DNA of 64,000 nucleotides, taken from contig NC_092574.1 in assembly GCF_037975245.1 (NCBI RefSeq), positions 17,741,213-17,805,212 on the forward strand, written 5' to 3'. Origin of the DNA: Apostichopus japonicus (Eukaryota; Echinodermata; Holothuroidea; Aspidochirotida; Stichopodidae). The notes below the pieces were generated by a model. The model made no database searches, was not told the origin of the DNA, and saw only the letters and a list, made by a program, of their open reading frames with translations. The translations under genes were made by a program, and so were the position numbers. Below are positions 13,781 through 64,000 of this stretch, piece after piece; within the stretch, counting starts at the first letter, position 1, and the number at the start of each line of letters is the position of its first letter.

Positions 13781-14849
13781 CTACAAAAGGTACAACAACA
13801 TATCTCACTCACACACGCAGCTTTCATTTAGGACATTTGTAGCTTCTCCAGGTACTTTAGAGAAAAGGAAATATCTTGATTATTTATATGTTTAATAATT
13901 GATTATTGATAATTGATTATATCTAAGCATGCCTCCATGGTTTATCATTCACCATCTGGACAATCATCTCATCATTTCATGAAGAGACATACGTGAGCAT
14001 TGACAATACCCGATTGATTATCTGCAGTAAATGAGAAATTAATTACATAAATCACTTCAACATCGATTACTTATAAGCAGATTTTTCTTTCTGCGTTGAT
14101 TCCGGTAAAATATTGGTAGTATTTGATAACTCTATACATAATATTGTAAAAACAAAGCAATTGATGTGGTTAAGTTTTCTTAACAAAAGTCTGAAGCATC
14201 CTAAGAAGTCACAAAGTTGAATTAAGTCCATTTGTTGCACTTTGTTATCTTACTGAGAATAAATGATAATTTCATTAACGTGTTTCGGAGACTTGAGTTT
14301 CTTGGAGTCAAATGGAAAATGCTGCCACATAACCCGACATACTCCCCATTTCTTGAAAGTAGGGAAACACTAATGGATTTTGTCCATATATACACGAACG
14401 ATTTTCAATACGCATTATGAGGTCTTCTGGCGGGTCGTAGAAAACTTGCTCGTGGGCCGTAACTAAGAACCTTCGCGAAGGACGGCACTCAGTTAGGCAC
14501 TCCATACCACTTACAATACCTCCCTCCCCCCCCCCCCCCGCAAGCAAATCGTCGCCCATGGTAACCAGTTTTATATTTCATCATAAAGTCTTCAAACAGT
14601 TTTGTAAGACAGACCCTCATAGTAGGTAACCTAGCCTGGACGGAGATTCATTTTCTCTATGTAACCCACCAAATATTAAGCATAGCTTTGTTTAGTTGTG
14701 CGCGTAGTGCATATCATGCAGTTCTTCACAAGGAAGAGAGAGAGAGAGCGCGGACGGAGGGGGGGGGGGGGTAAGGGGTTAAGGTGGGGTTGTGGGGAGG
14801 TGTTGGGATTCTTAATGAAATCAGAAGGGAATTTAAGAAAATATTGGTA
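13781..14849. other. noncoding, nothing firm
   Basis: The stretch 14281-14420 has an open frame with a phrase loosely like a mariner transposase, but too weak to call. A C run lies at 14527-14539 and a G run at 14758-14771. Confidence 0.45.
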
Positions 14850-14994
14850 AATATATATATATATATATAGGCTATATATAGGCTATATATAGGCTATATA
14901 TAGGCTATATAGGCTATATATAGGCTATATATATATAGGCTATATATAGGCTATATATATATAGGCTATATATATATATATAGCATATATAGAT

Positions 14995-15049
<55 letters not shown>

Positions 15050-15050
15050 G
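14850..15050. repeat. (TA)n array containing ATAGGCTAT units
   Basis: The TA tract contains about ten interspersed ATAGGCTATAT units spaced mostly 10-16 bp apart, then pure TA from about 15000. The insert is repeated regularly, which suggests local expansion of one variant. Confidence 0.93.
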
Positions 15051-16090
15051 GTTATACAGGATATGCACAAAAACCTCATTGTAACATATATGTCGGAGCT
15101 ACTAAAAGGGTCTTTTTTCAAGTCAATGCTCTATAGAAAGTTTATGACGGATATATAATGTAAGTCGAGTTCAAACTTAATTTACGTACATAAGTATGTT
15201 GGTTACCATGGAAGTAAGCCATAATCTTCACAAATTGGACAATATAGAGAAGTCTCCTTTTGCCTATCTGACTTTGTCCAATTCTAGAACGTCATGCATG
15301 ATGAAGGTGAACAATAAATTACCATACACCCATTTCCTTTGAACCGTAAATATCTCAAACAGAGATGGATGAGGGAAGGGGAAAAATCGATTCCTTATCC
15401 TTGCTGTCGAAAACCTGACATAGTTCCTTTAACAAATGCATCAATACCACTTTGGTATCATCCAAGTTTATTTCTTTTTCTCACAAGAATATTTTGGAAC
15501 TGGCGTCCCAAAATCGGAAAGTAATCGTGCATGATAGCTTTAGACCTTGTAAATAGTCGTATAAGATCGACGGGGCATGGATTACGATAGACAGGCTCAA
15601 ACAAATAACCGACGAATCAAACAACCTGGATTAATCAGCCGTTTCATTTTTGTTTGAGATGAAAACAAAACACTTCACTATATGATAAATCTAAAACGGC
15701 ATAGATAATGTTTGAAATGTCTTAAGGCTACGGGTGAACTTTTGGAGCTAGAGAAAAATATAGGAAAACAGATAACTGAGCTCATATCTGGAAGAATTGA
15801 TGTTCGTTTTTGAGTTTTTGTCTTTTGTAAATCACTAACCAGAGAAAAACGTTTTCGGTACCGTTCGTATTTGAAAATGTAAGGAGTTCGCACTGATCCG
15901 ATTGCATCGCACACGTGTTTCACCGTGCATGGGAACACATGAAACAGAAAAAGTACGGTATATATACCGATATAGTTTGTTGCTACGTAACAGGTACAGA
16001 CAGTGACACAACAGTATGATTGCCACGGTTACGCTATCAAAGAGATAGGGAATAAACATAGGTGGATATGACACAATACGTTCGTATCTT
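15051..16090. other. noncoding, nothing recognised
   Basis: No splice-flanked coding stretch, RNA gene or transposon end could be supported here. Confidence 0.5.
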
Positions 16091-16420
16091 ATTTACCTAT
16101 ACCTATATATACCTTTAGCATGTTAACCTATGTATGTAGCTACATTTAGCATGTTTACCTATGTCTATAGCTACCTTTAGAATTCTTACCAATGTCTATA
16201 GCTACCTTTAGCATGTTTATCTATGTCTATATAGGTGCTGTTTGAATCTTTTACCAATGTATGTAGCTACCTTTAGCATGTTTACCTATGTAGCTACCTT
16301 TAGCATGTTTACCTATGTATGTAGCTACCTTTAGCATGTTTACCTATGTCTATAGCGACCTTTAGATTTCTTACCAATGTCTATAGCTACCTTTGGCATA
16401 TTAACCTATCACTATAGCTA
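16091..16420. repeat. 31-bp minisatellite (TAGCTACCTTTAGCATGTTTACC)
   Basis: About ten imperfect copies of a unit near 31 bp run TACCTTTAGCATGTTTACC then TATGTCTATAGC. Variants replace GCATGTT with GAATTCTT or GATTTCTT, and some units are shortened. Confidence 0.9.
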
Positions 16421-17608
16421 TCTTGAGCGTGTTTATGATTAGTATACTGTATAGCTAATGTTTATATTGGAAATCTCTCATTTTTTTGCACACTGACTAT
16501 AGACAACAGATGGAGCATTGCCTAGAGCCATCAATTCATCTGATGTAATTATGTATGCTCAGATGGGTTCAGTCAAATTGACGTTTTGATAATATATTAC
16601 AATATATGTATCAGGATGACAGGATGACAGAGACATATAATGATATATAGCTATGTGTCAAATTAAGCACCGAGCATCACTAACACACCCTTCTACATTT
16701 ACATTACTAGAGAATGAAAACTGGCATTGTGAAATATTGTTGGTAGGCCTATCATTCATTGTCCAACGCAAGCATAATTGTTGACGGAAATTGTGGGGAA
16801 TAGTTAGTGCAAAAGTAAAAGTCCCGGATGATGTAAATGGGGACATAGTGGGGTAGGGGGTGGTGAGGGGGGGGTGACAGTGTCACCAATCTTAAAACTA
16901 AAATGGTTGTAAAGGGAATGTAAAGCTTTCAAATACCGTGTGCCTTGATGACATTACAAAACACGGAAACTCGAAATACGTGAACATTCGATTTACCAAA
17001 TACGTTCCATAATTAGTACTGATCACATCTCAGAATAATTTTTCAGTTTAATTGTTCTTAATTGTTAATTAAAAGTGTTTAGATATATAACTAATTACCT
17101 TACCCGTGGCAGTGAACAGCATTGTTATGCGACTGAGCACCGCGTAACATCCAAAGAGTACAATTCACAATCATCTTATAACTCAAACTATACTCTAACC
17201 TCCAAGTTGAAAAAGAAAAAAAACTAAGTTTAAATTGGATACTCAATATTCAAGAAATAGTGAACATTTGTATAAAACATTTACATTTTAAACAAGTTTT
17301 GACTTGGAACTAGACCAAACCCTATTATAGATAGGCTCAGTTACTGAATCCAAGAAGGCCGTATACTATATATCCAGTGTCTTATTGACTACGTGATCTA
17401 GTTTGACCAAGACAGCCAGTATACAAATACGATCATTATACAGTTTATAGGCTTTTCAAGTTTTGCTTTGTTTTTTTGTTAAGGTCAAGTATAGGTCAAG
17501 TAAACAGTATAACAAATTTACATGTCTGTACACAAAATAAACAACAGTTTGTGGGTGAGATATTATTGCTTAATAAAACCTTAGAACTGTACTAAGTTTG
17601 CAACATAA

Positions 17609-17611
<3 letters not shown>
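16421..17611. other. noncoding, nothing recognised
   Basis: AT-rich sequence with a G-rich tract at 16838-16876. No coding or RNA feature was found. Confidence 0.5.

Positions 17612-17681
<70 letters not shown>
17612..17681. repeat. (TA)n microsatellite
   Basis: This is an uninterrupted run of about 70 bp of TA. Confidence 0.97.
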
Positions 17682-17683
<2 letters not shown>

Positions 17684-18603
17684 TCCTATACACATAAAAA
17701 TAAATAAGCAAAACTTTTGGAACTTTCTTCATAATTTTAAGAAATAATAACAATCGAGTTAAACGAACCAATCAAATGTAGAAAAGAAAATAGATACTGA
17801 TTCCAGGACTATTGCAATTTAATGGAAACGCTCACACGTTCTTGTCTCCATGATATACCTACCGTATATTGTTGACCTAGAATTAAGCCACATATCTAGG
17901 TACGTTCAAGCTGGGCCTAATTATCTTAATCTGATTTGGAGTAGCTTGTTTTCCCTATACTTCGTTATCTGCCATTAAAGAAATTCGTTGTTACTCCTTT
18001 TTTTTTTATTTATATCAGTGTTTCAGTTAAAATTCCCAATTATCAGCGACAAGGAGGGCACTACGTACACTACTGTAGATTCATCTGGAAAAGATTATTG
18101 TCCATGTCAAGCTATTTGGGCGCCAATATTGTGATTCGATCTTCTTAAGAGAAAACAGAAACCATTGAACGTCTGCAGACTAAATGCATTGACAGATCTA
18201 GGCGGTTGAGGGTGCATGCGAATAAAATAAACGACGAATGCTCTGTCAGCTGCCAGGTGAACGAATACGAATTAAGAAGATATACGGCAGAACGAGCTCA
18301 GACTGTTTTACTTCATCAGAAAACCTCATTTAACTGCAGTACACAATAACTATGTACAACATTCTTTTATCTCACAGTCGGGATATTCCACGAACTTTGC
18401 CTATATTTACTGTCACACTGTTAATACCACTGGCAGCCATTTTATAATTTCGTGATTGACGTAACATAATATATGAAAACATATTTAAAGTGGTGTTGTT
18501 ATTAAGATCTTTGACATGGCTAGAAGGTAGTCAGTTTCACTTTTTCAAAACGAATTTGCAACACTGAGCTAGATCGGTAAGCATTTGGGGGTGGGAACAT
18601 TTC

Positions 18604-18692
18604 TCCCACCCTCCCCTCCCCCTCCCCTCCCCTCCCCTCCCCTCCCCTCCCCTCCCCTCCCCTCCCCTCCCATACCTTTCCCTCCCCTCTAA
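18604..18692. repeat. (CCCCT)n polypyrimidine tract
   Basis: About 14 CCCCT pentamers form a pure pyrimidine strand with a few variants at the edges. Such mirror-symmetric polypurine/polypyrimidine tracts can form triplexes. The minus-strand Gly/Arg-rich frame is an artefact. Confidence 0.9.
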
Positions 18693-21600
18693 TTTTCAAA
18701 ACTGATTCACGCAGGTGTGGTGCTGCCACAGCCAAATTTTAGCATACTTTGTGTATCGGCTTTCGAATTGAACGAAACGATTATTGACAATAGCGTTTAG
18801 TTTAAAATGAGTTCGAATGTATTAGAAATTGTTTATCAACTTTTCTTGTTGATACTACTTTCTCTACTTCCATACGAGTTTTCCACCAAAGTATAACTAA
18901 AATGACAGATTTTCTTCTTCGTTTTTCCTTTTTTTTCCTTTTGTTTTTTTGGTTTTTGACCTTCAACACTATCTAGTAAGAACGGACTTACTAATTAAAG
19001 TGTCACAAGATTTCCCATACGGCTTTGCGACATCTGCTATTACATGTTCGACGAACTAATATGGCGCCTCATACCACAGGCCCTTCAACCTATCATTGAC
19101 AAAGCTGTCTTCGTAAATGTCTATATAGAAATGCTTGCTAAAATTACTTGCAAATGTGTCACTTCTGTCTCCTTGAGGCCACAGAAAGCTGAACGAATTT
19201 CGTGTCAAATTGTAACAGAATCCTTTCCCCTTAAGCGAACAGTAGACACAGTCTAAAAACGTTGACTATGTTAGGAAAACACTGATCCATATGGTTGCTT
19301 ATACCCCTCCCCCACCTCCCCCCCCCCCTTTCAACAATAAAACAACAACAATGACATCAACGGACAAGCCTTTTTCAGGACCACCTTCCTCCTCTATCTT
19401 CCCCCTTTTTCAGAGGGTGCAAATAAAAATTAAAAAAACACAAACACATACGAGGCAAATCGCTTCTCGATGTTAAGAAGAAGTAGTAGAAAAAAATGCA
19501 CGCAACTTAATGAATGTTTGATGACGTTCTATATGTAGGTCTAGGTGAGAAGATCGGTAGGCAAGCATTTAATGAAATAATGAGAATGGGAGGTACCCTA
19601 ATATCTGGGTGCAAGTGCATATAAGGAGTAACGTTGATTTGATCATTTTTATGATAGGCCTATGCTTTGTACAGTATATAGCAATATACATGTATGTTTA
19701 AAGTGACACGAAAGAAGAGGAAGGCCCTTTTCTCATTCATTCTTAAACAGTTCGCACAAAATCGACGGTTTCTGCTCACTTAACGCGGGGAACCGACACA
19801 AGCATATCCATCTCTTTACTAGATTGGGAGTAACATGTTGAAGCATGTGTCATGATTCTGTCCGTGAACGTAAATTATTAAATATGCATACCTGTGTACG
19901 TTGAAGAGACGATATGGCATATAGTCTGGAAAGAAAGTCTGGAAAGAACGAATTTAAACTGAAGAATATTTGCTGGACAATATCAATACATTATGTTACA
20001 TTATATTTTAGAGTAATATATATATATATATATATAGTTCTTTAAAACATAACGCTTTCTGTTCTGCAAATCATTAGTGTACGACGCTATTTAAAATACA
20101 GATTCCACAGAAAATACTTGGCACAGACAGCTGTCTTAGCGTCGTATCAAATTATCCTCTAGGGGGATAGTCAATAACATACGCAAAATTCATGTTTTTC
20201 TTCAAGAAGATGAACAAAAGGTGGGAAAATAATGTGATATGGCATGTTTTAATGGAACACATCATCGTTCAATCCTGACAAAATTGTATCTTCTTCTTCT
20301 TTAGTGTGGTTATCTTCTATTATATATAAAAACAAAACAACCCTCAAAATGACTAGGGTAAGATATAGCATGCATGCAGTGAAATATTTCAATTACTTTC
20401 CTTATTGGAAGGAAAGAAGTCTTGTAACCCGGGAAGGATTTTTCTTTACGTTTTCAAATCTTTTCTGACCAGAGGACTGTCAAATATATGGCAGATCCTT
20501 GCCATGATACCAACTAGGCTTTTAACTACCCCTCCCCCTTTCTCTCCCTCCCCCTAACGATTCAACACTGTTATCTAGCTTTTAGAAGAAAATCTCGTCT
20601 GTTAAGGTCCTTCAAACTAACTTATAACCAATAAATATTCCATAAAGGTAAAACAGGGGGAACTGACATGGTGATATTTATCCACCGCTCCCCCCCCCCC
20701 CACACACACATCCGAATAAATTATGATTGAATTCCCTCCCGTGTTAATGATCTTCTGACTGTCCTATTTGGAAGTCCAGTGAACTTTCTCTCGTTAGAAT
20801 TGAAGTATTTATCTGAAGTTTATATATGAAGAAGTCAGCTAAATAAACAGCCGTATAATATCTGCACTCAAGCATATAATGTTTCTCTTCTACTGACAAT
20901 TCACAGTCAAGAAACAGGTTCTTATTTCATTTAAATATTTACATTTTACTCTATCCGAAAGGGTATACTCCATCCCCAAAGTAATCGCGTGCTCTGAAAC
21001 CCCTGGGTCGTAATCTGCATCTGCTCCAAAAGTTTGATACCATCTTATTATCTTTATTTCTCTAATTTGGCCAAAAAAATATATATTTAACGCTTATTTG
21101 GACGTAAGTCAATCTGCAGCCTTTGTCTGAGTCAATGAACCCTTCCCTCCTTTTCAACTCCAAATAAGAAGCCAATATACAATCAGCTTAAAATGCCAGT
21201 AGTGTTGCCGGCAAATATGCTAGCAGCTTTACAGAAAATGGGTTACCCTTGTGCAAGTTTCTTTTTTACTGCTATAACTTTTCCTCCACTGCAAATCATT
21301 CTTTTGTCTAATTTAAAACTTCAAAAGTAAGTTTGGGCAATACCTTGTAATCATTCAGAAATTATTTTACATTATTCCAACATTTTTGTTGTTGCACCCT
21401 TTTAGCTTGAGGCGGTACGGACTGATGGCTCATTCACAGTCTGAGATTGTCGATAGAAGCAGGTTACTTTTAAAATTTAAATTTTAACATGGAGCAAACT
21501 TAATACTCATTACTGTTGTTCCCAAAATAATGTCAACAAATATGTCTGTACGCAAACAACATGGTTCCCTAATGTTATTATAAAAAAATAAAAAAATTGT

Positions 21601-21761
21601 CACAACAAATGTCACAAAATGTTTCCCAGAAGGGTCCTATCCCATCAAATATATGTATGCGGAGAGAAGATAACAATGCACAATTTGTGTTCCTTTTCGT
21701 GTGTATAGCATCACAAGTAACCAAATTCTGGATTTGATTAGCATACATTAGTGGAGATGAT

Positions 21762-21806
21762 GGAGAGGGGAGGTGGTGGGGGTGGGGGGGTGGGGGAGGG
21801 CGGGGA
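21762..21806 (+). repeat. G-rich tract with quadruplex-forming pattern
   Basis: Successive G-runs of three or more, separated by A, T or C, satisfy the four-run quadruplex pattern several times within 45 bp on the plus strand. Confidence 0.7.
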
Positions 21807-24800
21807 CTCGTGCTGACCTGTAACTTGCAAGAATGCCTTTAACTTACTCCTTGAAGCAAATATACTTGCTGTCAACAATCTTGGAGAGAAAATTACACTG
21901 TCAATCTTAGGGATTAAGTTTAGCCTATGGTGAGTTGTCGCACTTTACAATACAACGTAACCTATAGCCTACATATACACCTGCATGCGCCCGCTCGCTC
22001 AAGCGCATATCTAGTCTGGATATTTGCAACGGAAAGTATGCACAAAGCATACACGCATGGGCGGATCTAGAATTGTAAATGACCTGGGGTCGTTGAAAGC
22101 GGCTCTATATAAGGGATCCCCCCCCCCACCTCACCACATGTTCGTGTGTCGCAGTTCCTGGTCAGGTCATGTTATATCACTCATTTTCATATCAATGGCT
22201 CTGTTTAAAGGACTTTATCTAATATATATTTTTTTCTTTCTATTTTATCTCTTTCGGTGCTTAATGTCATCCCCTTTTTTTTTTCTTTATCTGATCTAAT
22301 ATTGTCAAGAAATTTTCAAATGATTTAAGCTCATATTTATCGGAGAGATTTATGAAACGTCTTAATTTTGAAGTTATACAAAATTCGAGTTTCTTGCTAT
22401 AGTCTCATCAGAAACTTCGCTCATTGCATGTGCAGATTCAATCACGATACAATCATTACACTTCTCCTTTATGAATCAAGACAAAACTTGAGGTCGGTCG
22501 TAAATAATTCACGACAGAAATTGAAACTAGAAGATCGTTAAAATGTTAGCACACTTGTATGTAAAATTGTATACATATTAATAATTTAATAGTTTGATGG
22601 TAATATTTCAAAATGTCGACAAGTGCCAGAAAGTCGTAGCCTAACAAAGAACTAAATCCCAAAACAGATGGTATACCAGAAATTAAAGCTGATGGCGAGG
22701 TATAAATTAGGCATGCATAACATGATCTTTGGATTCTCCTCTAGATTTAACATAATGATTAACAATCCATGCAGGATTTCTCTTATCTATAGACGGGGTT
22801 TAATTTGCTCCATGCATACCACCAGACACGTTTATAAATCAAATCATTGTGATATCAATAACGAAACAAATGATATGACGTAAAGATTTGAGATAATGCA
22901 GCAGAAATCAGACTCGCAGGTTCCACTTGGAATATTAAATATATTGTGTAAAATGGAAAGTGGAACGCAACTACATAATGACTGATGACTTGGTAGAAAC
23001 TGTTTCGGAAGCTCCCGGCTTTTTATTCAGCCTTCTTCAGCTGAAAATGATATTCAGGAACCCCCCCCCCCCCCCTCCACACACACACATACCAAACCAC
23101 CTCTCTCTCTCTCGTCACCTACACACACATTTTCTCATATTTATTCATCTCAAAGTGACAAAAATATAACATGGATTAAGGGAAACATGAAACCACGTGA
23201 CACATATCGGTTCCATTTGACTGAGTTTTGACTGCCAATGCTGACATATATCATGAGTCTTCCTAGCAGTGAGCTATGGAATCCCCTTGACTGTTTACGT
23301 AAACACATTCTCAGATGTTTTGGGATGATGACTGACCCTGAGAATGAATGATTCGTTTTAATTCAAACTTAGTCGCCGTGAACGTAAAACTGAAATCTAC
23401 ATCAGGCATATACTCAGCAGTGTAGAAAAGCTTAACATGTATACCCTGTACACAGTCATACGCATAATATTCGCAATAATATTGTAGAAAGGCCCGAGGA
23501 AAAGATTCGGCTCGCGATGACGTCACATACTACCTACAAGTATCTCGCATTAACTGCCCCCACCCCCCCCCCCCTCGCTTAACATTCATTCACACATTTA
23601 TACAAACAAAGTTTATTTACTGTCAATTTCTATAAACCAACTTTCCATGTTTTCAAATAACCACCTTTCTGTTACTGTATATAAAGGTTTCAACATACGC
23701 TTTTTTTTTTTTAAAAACAACACTTTATTTCCATATCAAGTTGCTCTTTTATTGTTCATTTTCTATGAATCAATGGCTACCACCAGCAAATGAGATTCTC
23801 TTGTTAAAAGTTTTGTTGTCTTACCCTTTGAATAAATGATTTGCACATTTGAAGAGGGAGTTTTGACGAATCACTTGTTTTGTCATTTCAAATTTAGACA
23901 CACTTTCTCCTTTAAACGTTCTCATTCGAGTTTCATCTCTATTGAGACAAGGAAAGGTGACAGGCTCATATTTTTTCTCCCATGTGAAACAAGAATGTTC
24001 AATTACTAATCAAATCCCTCTGGTTTCAACAAAGATTCATGTAATTGCTTAAAGCATGTAAGAACGTTGAAAATAATGACCGAAAACCTTATATTCTCCT
24101 TTCTCATGTTACACGTGGTGCAATAGATCTCTTCATGAAATGGATACAACATCGTTCCAGTCGAGATATTGTTTTGCAGCTCGAAAATGTTTCGGGAGTA
24201 AAATTTAAGAGGAAAACAAAAATAACTTGTAGATCTCATGCAATACATGCACAAAAAAAAAGAAGTTGATTGTATAGATAGAAAAAGTATCTTTCATTGT
24301 TTTTGTTAAAAATTACCACTCTCAAACCTGGGTATATATATTGGCAGATATAACATTTTTTCTTTAAATGTTGAGAAATTTTGACAAATGTGTTTTCTTT
24401 AATGGCATCCAATGGTTCTCTGCATGATGTGGGTATGAATTTGAAGAACCTTTTTTATGTTGAGTTATTATAGAAATTATAAAACAATGGATTACATTAA
24501 CATGATTAATTTAGCCTTAATGCTAGGGCATATACAAGACATTTAGCATATAACCTTTAACATGAAACCAACCAGCTAGGATCGGATCCATAACTCAAAT
24601 AAGTTTGCCTCGCTGCTGTATATTGCTGAATAATTCATAAAACAATTCGAGACAAGAATTATGAAATGTTATCTTCAATTCGCAGCAAATGCGTGATTAT
24701 GTCTCTTTGGTGTCGAAAACATGGACGATCTTTTCGATGTTGCGATCACGTTTGTTACTTCTCTCTTTATTTTGCAACTTTTGGATTGAGGGTTAAAATA

Positions 24801-25171
24801 TTCACTGAATGTAGTGATGAAATGATGTACTTCAATTTTATTTATTCGAAATATCCCATCCCTCCCCACCCCTCGGGCATGTCCCGCTTATACGACACCT
24901 ACTACGCTATAGTTAAACTTGTAGGTTTATCTACCCCCCCCCACCACCACCCACCCACCCACCTTTTAAAAAATCTGAGCCATGTAATGCAGGTGACCAA
25001 TATACATCTCAAAACCATATTACAAATAAGTGCACTTCCATACGGAAGGAGCGGGGTGTGGGCGAGGGGGGGGGGTTCTCTCGTAACACTTGCGTTAGAT
25101 ACTGGTTACGTCATACTGGTTATGACGTCATTTAATTATATTGTTCTTTCTTGTCTTATTTTAATTCTCAG

Positions 25172-62691
<37,520 letters not shown>

Positions 62692-64000
62692 GTAAGTACA
62701 TCGATTGAATGTTATTTAGGGGCGAAAAACAAAATAAGGGAAAATACCTCAAGGACGGCTGCTATCAAATAAGTATTGATGTGTAAAGATTTCGGGCAAA
62801 CGATTCGCAGATTGACAAAGGGAATGGTTGAGATTTGGTTTGCAAATTGAGAGTATTTTTAGCGTATAAAAATACTGACTGGTAAAACAAAAAACACTTT
62901 TTGGTTCAATGCACATCTCATCGCCCAACCCCCGCACCCCTCTGTATGGATGAGTAAGGCGCAGTGTAAAACAGTCAATATTCTATACAGATTTGATGAT
63001 GTTAAAAGCACGTGATATAACAATGTTGTACACACAACTGTGTGTATAATAAGGGGTTAATCAACGGTCTAGCGTGCGTTACTCACAGGATTAATGCACG
63101 ATCGGGGGATAATGCAAGCGATGCACGAGGGCGGAGCCCGAGTGCATCCAGCGAGTATGTGAGTAACGCACGCTAGACCGTTGATTAACCCCGTTCATTC
63201 ATACACTACCATTTGTGTGGGGGGAAAAAATCATAAAACAAAACATTTTTGGTTACATATAACCAAAGATTTATTAAAGTAATGCCCCGTAATTTTACCG
63301 TGCGTTACTCACAGGATTAACCACGGTCAGCTGACCTGAATGGACCAATAGGATTTAGGAATCTTTACTAAGTATGAATGAACAATAGTTTACACACAAC
63401 TATGTGTATAACAATATTTTACACTCAACTGGTATAGTGGACTGACTCTGGACGAAAGTACAGCGCTATCCTATACCGAGCTTTATTATTATGATATTAA
63501 GAATATAGTAATATCTACTGCCAGGTATCATCCGCCATATTAATACCATTGCAACTGACGTACAGATGAATGATATGAATTTCCTGTATATTACGTACTT
63601 GATCGATGACTTGATCAATTTCTTGTCTAAAAAATTTTTTTTTCCTCTAAAACTTGACATAGGGGTGGGGGCCTCGTTGTTAGTTTTCCCTATCTATCCT
63701 ATCCATAGTTACGCAAGGATAAACGCAAAGTGGAAAAAGATTGAAAGGGTGGGGTAGGGAGGGGGGACTTTCTTTTCCTTGTTCAATTATTAGTCATAAT
63801 AAACACAAATCCATGTGGCAGTTTGTCAGTTTACGAAAAAATAGTTTGATTAGCTTTAGCTGTTAAAATATTGTCACGTCATTGTTTCAGTTGGTAAAAA
63901 CAATTGCAATTTTAATTACAAGTATTAATTAAATTTGTGTGTGGTTAAGGTCATTTCCCCAATTTTCCAGTGTTAGTATCATATAACTATGCAGTATAGA
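62692..64000 (+). other. start of intron 8, running off the window
   Basis: The intron starts with GTAAGT in phase 1. Apart from the palindromic element listed separately, no exon leading into a membrane helix was recognised, so the 7TM exons probably lie beyond the window. Confidence 0.7.
63053..63192. mobile_element. perfect 34-bp inverted repeat with hairpin-rich centre, MITE-like
   Basis: Positions 63053-63086 (GGGGTTAATCAACGG start, GTTACTCAC end) and 63159-63192 are exact reverse complements over 34 bp. The 72-bp spacer itself holds a smaller GC-rich hairpin around 63130-63147, GCACGAGGGCGGAGCCCG. Part of the arm, CGTGCGTTACTCACAGGATTAA, recurs at about 63300. The flanking word ACACACAACTGTGTGTATAA left of the arm recurs with one change at about 63394, so a larger or duplicated element may span to about 63420. 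Confidence 0.75.

Larger units (their letters stand above)
17682..25171. other. noncoding 7.5 kb upstream of the first recognised exon; probably intron or 5' flank
   Basis: Given downstream intron sizes of up to 15 kb, this is probably intron of the same receptor gene, but I could not identify the preceding exon, which should end in phase 0. A 66-codon open stretch without a start codon lies at 18149-18346 and matches nothing known. The stretch includes the CCCCT tract listed separately, G/C runs (for example 20691-20701 and 23061-23074) and a G-quadruplex-prone block at 21762-21806. Confidence 0.5.

Noticed and set aside
14281-14420. A phrase MLPHNPTYSPF resembling the PHPPYSPDL motif of mariner transposases.
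   Set aside because: The similarity is limited to a few residues, the catalytic context is absent and no terminal repeats were found.

Overview
The window looks like intron-rich nuclear DNA from a marine invertebrate animal. It is AT-rich and full of (TA)n microsatellites, G/C homopolymer runs, minisatellites and small DNA transposons, and its short exons are separated by kilobase introns. The general texture, including frequent TAGGCCTA-like words, fits a deuterostome such as an echinoderm, but that placement is an inference. Nothing bacterial, viral or plasmid-like was seen, and there is no CRISPR array.

One gene can be supported: a plus-strand class C G-protein-coupled receptor of the GABA-B (metabotropic GABA) family. 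Eight internal exons were recognised, at 25172-25312, 31421-31591, 46752-46856, 47249-47314, 47895-48089, 49221-49451, 58885-58948 and 62611-62691. They splice into one uninterrupted reading frame of 351 residues covering most of the extracellular Venus-flytrap domain. Introns 1-6 are all phase 0 and introns 7-8 are phase 1. The signal peptide and the first part of the ectodomain should lie upstream. The seven-helix membrane domain and tail should lie beyond 64000. By eye alignment, five of six inspected GABA-contacting positions of vertebrate GABBR1 are replaced, so this may be a GABBR2-like or orphan subunit. Intron 1 has a GC donor.

Region by region: 1-25171 holds no exon I could support. 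It carries two tRNA-related SINE heads (about 1.44-1.87 kb), an 18-bp minisatellite (3.57-3.95 kb), a 1.6-kb GTCAGT satellite with higher-order repeats (5.5-7.1 kb), a foldback MITE (9.76-10.05 kb), and minisatellites at 13.4-13.8 and 16.1-16.4 kb. Intron 1 contains a long TA array and a tRNA-like SINE. Intron 2 (15 kb) contains a U2 snRNA relic, the longest TA array, a tandem duplication at 40.8 kb and a nest of hAT-like elements at 44.2-46.3 kb. Intron 6 contains an ATTACTGTA array with a 140-bp higher-order unit. Intron 7 contains a hairpin and a transposon-like element built on TCCGGATC words. The start of intron 8 contains a perfect 34-bp inverted repeat.

The exons were read by eye from splice sites, frame and remembered family motifs; no database search was possible.
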